In this document: positions 37,972 through 41,271 of the stretch, one piece after another
Layout: every line of letters starts with the position of its first letter
How positions within the stretch are numbered: position 1 is the stretch's first letter
DNA from: a virus
Reading direction: 5' to 3' (one strand)
Virus record (IMG/VR): IMGVR_UViG_3300024341_000072
Location: 1-41,271 of that record
Length of the DNA: 41,271 nt
Position numbers and translations under genes: made by a program
Notes under the pieces: model-generated
The model's input: only the letters and a program-made list of their open reading frames with translations
Databases searched by the model: none
What the model was told of the DNA's origin: nothing

Positions 37972-38772
37972 TCAGGTTTCAATAATTGGAGTATAGCTTT
38001 CCTCAGTTTCTCCAAATGTCCATGCTATTGCTCCGAGACAGGTTTTAGTTTGGTCATTTATCGGAACTCCTAGAAAGGTTTTTTTATGCGTCGAATGGTC
38101 TTCTACCGAGATTACTCTGGCATTTAGCGTATCTGACAGCTTAAATTCAAGAACTTGATAAGTACACATCTTATCTGTTACTTTGGATTTGCAATGGTAT
38201 GTATCAATTATTTTGGCGTTGGCTTCCTGTATGATTGCATCATAGCCATATTCCTTGATCAAAACGGCTTTTTTTTCAGTGTTATCACACCCCAAAATAT
38301 CTTGAGCAGTTAAGCTTTTTTCTATGAATGCAGCTACATAACTTATTTTCTGGAATGAAACGTTATCTTGTTTCATATAGAGATCGCCATTGCCATCGCC
38401 ATTGCCATAGCCATAGCCATTGCCATAGCCATTGCCCTTGCCATCGCCATCGCCATTGCCATAGCCATAGCCATTGCCATCGTCATCGCCATTGCCATAG
38501 CCATTGCCATCGCCATAGCCATCGCCATTGCCATAGCCATCGCCATAGCCATCGCCATTGCCATTGCCATAGCCATAGCCATTGCCATAGCCATAGCCAT
38601 TGCCATTGCCATTGCCATTGCCATAGCCATAGCCATTGCCATAGCCATTGCCATCGTCATCGCCATTGCCATTGCCATAGCCATAGCCATTGCCATAGCC
38701 ATTGCCATAGCCATCGCCATAGCCATCGCCATAGCCATCGCCATTGCCATCATCTACGATTAGAGTTTCCAT
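37972..38772 (-). CDS. Gly-(Asn/Tyr/Asp) repeat protein with DUF6745-related C-terminal end
   Basis: 266 residues. After METLIVDD about 123 residues alternate Gly with Asn, Tyr or Asp. The remaining ~135 residues are globular (YVAAFIEKSLTAQDILGCDN; KEYGYDAIIQEANAKIIDT; HKKTFLGVPIN). The very end, C-x-x-A-I-A-W-T-F-x(4)-E-x-Y-x-P-x-IET, matches the end of the protein at 40182 (C-x-x-A-V-S-W-T-F...Y-x-P-x-IET), so both share the C-terminal domain but carry unrelated arrays. Recalled phage proteins with similar G-D/S/Y arrays lie beside DUF6948 genes, as here. Function unknown. Confidence 0.8.
   Translation of the reverse strand: METLIVDDGNGDGYGDGYGDGYGNGYGNGYGYGNGNGDDDGNGYGNGYGYGNGNGNGNGYGYGNGYGYGNGNGDGYGDGYGNGDGYGDGNGYGNGDDDGNGYGYGNGDGDGKGNGYGNGYGYGNGDGNGDLYMKQDNVSFQKISYVAAFIEKSLTAQDILGCDNTEKKAVLIKEYGYDAIIQEANAKIIDTYHCKSKVTDKMCTYQVLEFKLSDTLNARVISVEDHSTHKKTFLGVPINDQTKTCLGAIAWTFGETEESYTPIIET
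38386..38753 (-). repeat. 6-bp tandem array encoding G-N/Y/D
   Basis: About 61 units of 6 bp; plus strand GCCAT followed by T, A or C. The unit codes Gly plus AAT, TAT or GAT. Nearly all variation is confined to that one base; exceptions are two tcgtcatc units (DDD) and one Lys. The reverse and shifted readings (MAMA, IAIA, HCHS) are by-products. Confidence 0.95.
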
Positions 38773-39044
38773 CGTTTCACCGATAATAAATTTTCTCTAG
38801 CTTCTTCGGAACAGGGGATTATTTGGAAAACATCTTTCAATCTCATTATTGGTACTGAGATGGAGAATTTGCATTGATCTGGTTTTTTTACACCTTCCAT
38901 AGCCAATTGGGATAAGCTGGCAGCTCCAGAATAGTACCAAAGACAAAAACAGTCTTCCAGTTCTACTTCCTTGTTATTTTCCTTAATTAAATATCCTGCA
39001 TAAACTCCCGCAGGGCCACGTGCTATAACAAATTCTTTTTTCAT
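38760..39044 (-). CDS. DUF6948-like protein
   Basis: 94 residues: VIARGPAGVYAGYLI, then CFCLWYYSGAASLSQLAMEG with KKPDQCKFS, then a C-terminal VFQIIPCSEEARENL. The core LWY(Y/W)xGAASLSQLAMEG...PxxCKF is how I remember DUF6948, found in phages and bacteria next to glycine-repeat proteins; I could not check this. It is stop-start overlapped with the repeat gene by 13 nt, so they are coexpressed. Function unknown. Confidence 0.72.
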   Translation of the reverse strand: MKKEFVIARGPAGVYAGYLIKENNKEVELEDCFCLWYYSGAASLSQLAMEGVKKPDQCKFSISVPIMRLKDVFQIIPCSEEARENLLSVKRWKL

Positions 39045-39052
39045 AATTTCAC

Positions 39053-39355
39053 CTAATCCATTACTTGTCTTATTACACCAAGAAGATCTACTTCTCTTTG
39101 TTTGACCATGACGTATTTACCTTTTTTAACTGTTATTTGCTGATGTTCTTTGTGAGTAAGTTTGGCTGTATTTGGAACATAAATTTGAATTTGACCGTTA
39201 TCTATTTCGAAAAAAACAACTCCGTTGCCAGTTAAAATATGCTTATGGCCGGTTGAACTTCCTTCTGCCAAAACTCTTTTTGTTTTCCCTATTTGTTTTC
39301 CTGTTATCTCTTCTATTTCTTTAAGGAGTATATCTCCTTGTCGATATTGTTTCAT
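39053..39355 (-). CDS. small histidine-motif protein B (TGHxH / LTHxEH)
   Basis: 100 residues of all-beta type. Conserved blocks: RQGDILL at 5-11, LAEGSSTGHKH (His37, His39), LTHKEH (His68, His71), KGKYVMVKQRE, and RQVMD at the end. The four His in HxH and HxxEH-like settings suggest a metal site in a cupin-like or barrel fold. It is a paralog of the protein at 39876. Family members that I recall stand next to DUF6745 genes in cyanobacteria. Ribosome site GGTGAAAAC. Function unknown. Confidence 0.72.
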   Translation of the reverse strand: MKQYRQGDILLKEIEEITGKQIGKTKRVLAEGSSTGHKHILTGNGVVFFEIDNGQIQIYVPNTAKLTHKEHQQITVKKGKYVMVKQREVDLLGVIRQVMD

Positions 39356-39377
39356 GTTTTCACCTATCCTCTATTAT

Positions 39378-39578
39378 TTAATCGCATATACCTTCTATAA
39401 CTTTAATTTCATTCGGTTGAAAAATACTTCCGTCATCACAGGATACTAATAGATTACCAAATTGGGTATAATATCTACAATTACATAATGTTTTATTTTC
39501 AATTATTATTGCGTCTTTTTTTGGTGTTGTACAACCAAATAACAAAAAAATCAACAACATACAAATGATTATTTTCAT
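39378..39578 (-). CDS. small lipoprotein
   Basis: 66 residues. Signal with lipobox LLFGC (Cys at about 16) followed by TTPKK, the same FGCTT start as the lipoprotein at 1803. The mature part has CNC and later Cys residues (LCNCRYYTQFGNLLVSCDDG). Preceded by GGTGGAGAA. Likely held on the outer membrane face; a small surface or exclusion factor is possible. Confidence 0.72.
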   Translation of the reverse strand: MKIIICMLLIFLLFGCTTPKKDAIIIENKTLCNCRYYTQFGNLLVSCDDGSIFQPNEIKVIEGICD

Positions 39579-39636
39579 TTCTCCACCTCTCTAAGACAAC
39601 GGCCATCTGACACAAAACTTGCTCTGCTCAAATTGT

Positions 39637-39861
39637 TCAAGGACTTGCACTTATTCTAAGCATTCTAGCATACTTCTGATTTTCACAACCTTCTAACTTA
39701 CATATCTCTCCGTTGTTGATTTCATTACACCAACCATCCAAAATATCTGCCATTTCAAGGAGACACTGACGATAGTGTTCTTCTTTTTTTATACAACCAC
39801 ATAATCCTCTTAGAGATTTGCAATCATGACAATCCATTGGAGGTTTCTTTCCTAATTTCAT
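39637..39861 (-). CDS. Cys-rich small protein
   Basis: 74 residues with eight Cys (MDCHDCKSLRGLCGC, QCLLE, WCNEI, ICKLEGCEN), enough for two zinc or several disulfides. No signal peptide, so zinc is more likely. Located between the two histidine-motif genes, inside the repeat-protein module. Not recognised. Confidence 0.65.
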   Translation of the reverse strand: MKLGKKPPMDCHDCKSLRGLCGCIKKEEHYRQCLLEMADILDGWCNEINNGEICKLEGCENQKYARMLRISASP

Positions 39862-39875
39862 TTAACCATCTTCCA

Positions 39876-40172
39876 TTAATCCAATACTTGTCTATTGGCT
39901 TGTGGAGAATATTCCCTTTGTCTTATCACTGCATAAGTTCCTTTTTCCAATTCTATAGATTTGTGCTCTTCGTGAGTTAATACTACTGTTTCTTCTACTT
40001 CAAAATATTTCTGTTGCTGAACTTGATATACCTTGGATCTTCCTTCAAGCTTATGTGCATGCCCAGTAACTTCCCCTTCAGCAAGAATGTTTGTATCTAC
40101 GATCTTTGCATCGTTTGGTAACCCATCTATCCTTACTATCAACAAATCCCCATGCCGTACCATATTCTTCAT
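39876..40172 (-). CDS. small histidine-motif protein A (TGHAH / LTHEEH)
   Basis: 98 residues: RHGDLLIVRIDGLP, ILAEGEVTGHAHKLEG (His38, His40), VVLTHEEHKSIELEKGTY (His67, His70), VIRQREYSP and final RQVLD. Same block order as the protein at 39053, so a duplicated pair. The start GAGGTGAAAAC-ATG is fused with the stop of the DUF6745-like gene (TGAGGTGAAAACATGAA), showing tight coupling between the two. A metal-binding or sugar/nucleotide-binding barrel is plausible, but no activity is known to me. Confidence 0.75.
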   Translation of the reverse strand: MKNMVRHGDLLIVRIDGLPNDAKIVDTNILAEGEVTGHAHKLEGRSKVYQVQQQKYFEVEETVVLTHEEHKSIELEKGTYAVIRQREYSPQANRQVLD

Positions 40173-40181
40173 GTTTTCACC

Positions 40182-41271
40182 TCAAGTTTCTATTTCTGGT
40201 TTATATTCCTCTTTATTCAGGACAAATGTCCAAGAAACGGCAGACATACAATCTATGATATTGGTATCTTTTGGGTCAACTCGCAATAGGACTTCTTTCC
40301 CAGTTGATGGACATTTGACTTTGACAAATTTTGCTGGGACATCGTCGTCTTTCATATCAACTGAAATAAGTTGGTAATCCCCGTCAGTATGAAGAATATT
40401 AGCTCCAAGTTCCCTAATTACATTTTCATATCCTATCTTGCGCATTGCTATGGTGCGTTGTTCAACATTTCTTAGGTTGACCGCTTCATCCGAAGTTAAT
40501 TTTTTATCTCTAATTTTTTCAAAAATATCTTTACCAAACCCTACGCCCTCAATGAAATAGTTTTCTGTTCCATCGAGCCACTGAACCGCAGCTTCGGTAT
40601 TAGAATGAAGCCTATTATTCTGTTGTAAAACTTTAATTGGTGGGGTTATGATTATTACAACATTTTCAAATAGTATTGCATCCCAAAAACCTTGCTTTAT
40701 ATATGATTCATACTTTCTGAAGTTGTCTGTTAGTTTAATTCCTATGATTCCAAAATAATCGAAAAATGCTAACCATCCTGAATCCCAACTCAATCCCCGT
40801 GAAAGAAAATTTATATATTGACTTCCGACTTGGTTCCTGACTTGATCCCAGATTTGATTCCTGACTTGACTCGTGACTTGATCATTGATTTGATCATTGA
40901 CTTGATTCCAGATTTGATTCCAGACTTGATCCCAGACTTGATTCCTGATTTGATCATTGACTTGATTCCAGATTTGATTATTGACTTGACTATTGACTTG
41001 ATCCCAGACTTGATTCCAGACTTGATCATTGATTTGATTATTGACTTGATTATTGACTTGACTATTGACTTGATCCCAGACTTGATCATTGATTTGATTA
41101 TTGATTTTATTATTGATTTGATCTCTGATCTGATTATTGACTTGATTATCGACTTGATCACTGACTTGATCACTGACTTGATTCCAGATTTGATTATTGA
41201 TTTGATCTCTGACTTGATTCCAGACTTGATCATTGATTTGATCTATGACTTGATTCCAGATTTGATTATTG
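40182..41271 (-). CDS. DUF6745-like tandem-repeat protein, C-terminal part (cut by window end)
   Basis: Continues the Q-(V/I)-x-(N/D/S) frame from the window edge to 40821 and then, without a stop, into a globular domain of ~210 residues: SWDSGWLAFFDYFG, RLHSNTEAAVQWLDGTENYF, VGFGKDIFEKI, RTIAMRKIGYENVIRELGAN, VKCPSTGKEVLLRV, CMSAVSWTF and the end KPEIET. These blocks match what I recall of DUF6745 C-termini (RLH...AxxxxDG, GxGY..I..EL, CPSTG). The ORF starting at a TTG at 40793 is only the unrepeated part. Gene body joins 1-757 on a circular map. Confidence 0.83.
   Translation of the reverse strand, partial: NNQIWNQVIDQINDQVWNQVRDQINNQIWNQVSDQVSDQVDNQVNNQIRDQINNKINNQINDQVWDQVNSQVNNQVNNQINDQVWNQVWDQVNSQVNNQIWNQVNDQIRNQVWDQVWNQIWNQVNDQINDQVTSQVRNQIWDQVRNQVGSQYINFLSRGLSWDSGWLAFFDYFGIIGIKLTDNFRKYESYIKQGFWDAILFENVVIIITPPIKVLQQNNRLHSNTEAAVQWLDGTENYFIEGVGFGKDIFEKIRDKKLTSDEAVNLRNVEQRTIAMRKIGYENVIRELGANILHTDGDYQLISVDMKDDDVPAKFVKVKCPSTGKEVLLRVDPKDTNIIDCMSAVSWTFVLNKEEYKPEIET
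40821..41271 (-). repeat. 12-bp tandem array, right arm
   Basis: About 37 units of the same kind as at 1-507. 40829-40933 is identical to 1-105. Later stretches, such as the one with gattttattattgatttg, occur in both arms in the same order but at shifted spacing, with 12-bp indels and point changes. Two versions of one array, not simple end overlap. Confidence 0.93.

Noticed and set aside
38386-38753. CRISPR array
   Set aside because: Units are contiguous 6-bp or 12-bp repeats with no unique spacers, and no Cas genes exist.
38328-38786. MAMA, IAIA and HCHSH repeat ORFs in other frames of the 6-bp array
   Set aside because: A repeat with a multiple-of-three period leaves several frames open. 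Only the Gly-(N/Y/D) frame continues into a non-repeated domain with a homolog in this window.

Overview
The window looks like an essentially complete genome of a tailed double-stranded DNA virus (Caudoviricetes, HK97-type head), most likely of an archaeal host. Direct signs of an archaeal host are TTTATAAA-type TATA boxes about 25 nt ahead of operons, very regular GGTGA/GAGGTGA ribosome binding sites, leaders of only 10-20 nt, and secreted proteins rich in N-x-S/T sequons. The host lineage cannot be fixed from the sequence; a methanogen-like or DPANN-like archaeon is a guess. The first 105 bases repeat exactly at 40829 inside the same tandem-repeat gene, and the two halves of that gene (start at 757, stop at 40182) share a frame if position 1 is laid on 40829. 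The molecule is therefore probably circular or circularly permuted, about 40.8 kb, cut inside a repeat array.

All genes except one lie on the minus strand, so the map reads from high to low coordinates. 37.9-36.4 kb holds a resolvase-like nuclease and small genes. 36.4-33.4 kb carries a ParB/N6-N4 methyltransferase, small terminase and large terminase. 33.4-32.8 kb encodes a ribbon-helix-helix repressor with its own operator array. 32.7-25.9 kb is the head module: portal-MuF fusion, prohead protease, GIY-YIG endonuclease, scaffold-like protein, two decoration paralogs, major capsid protein, HNH endonuclease and small structural proteins. 25.7-18.8 kb carries three fibre-like proteins, a run of very small genes and head-tail connection proteins. 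18.7-5.5 kb is the tail module: completion protein, tail tube, two tail assembly chaperone frames joined by a probable -1 frameshift, tape measure, baseplate proteins, a 1501-residue membrane-anchored adhesin, hub, two transglutaminase-like proteins (one split by an intein exactly at its catalytic cysteine) and a holin-like protein. The same 19-bp TATA element precedes the portal and the tail module.

5.3-3.8 kb is a string of small zinc-binding proteins with an HNH nuclease and a second ribbon-helix-helix regulator. 3.2-3.75 kb is a divergent control region with the only plus-strand gene, a double helix-turn-helix regulator. 3.3-0.8 kb encodes SWIM, OB-fold, lipoprotein and membrane proteins.

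The most unusual part joins the two ends, 40.8-37.9 kb plus 0-0.8 kb. Two genes with related C-terminal domains carry quite different low-complexity tandem arrays: a Q-(V/I)-x-(N/D/S) tetrapeptide array in a DUF6745-like protein, and a G-(N/Y/D) dipeptide array built on a 6-bp repeat. Each has a partner from one family of small histidine-motif proteins (TGHxH...LTHxEH), and a DUF6948-like gene sits between. This duplicated repeat-protein module has no structural or replication role I can name and is my candidate for an undescribed system. No polymerase, helicase, primase, integrase, tRNA or CRISPR array is visible, so the virus must lean on its host for replication.
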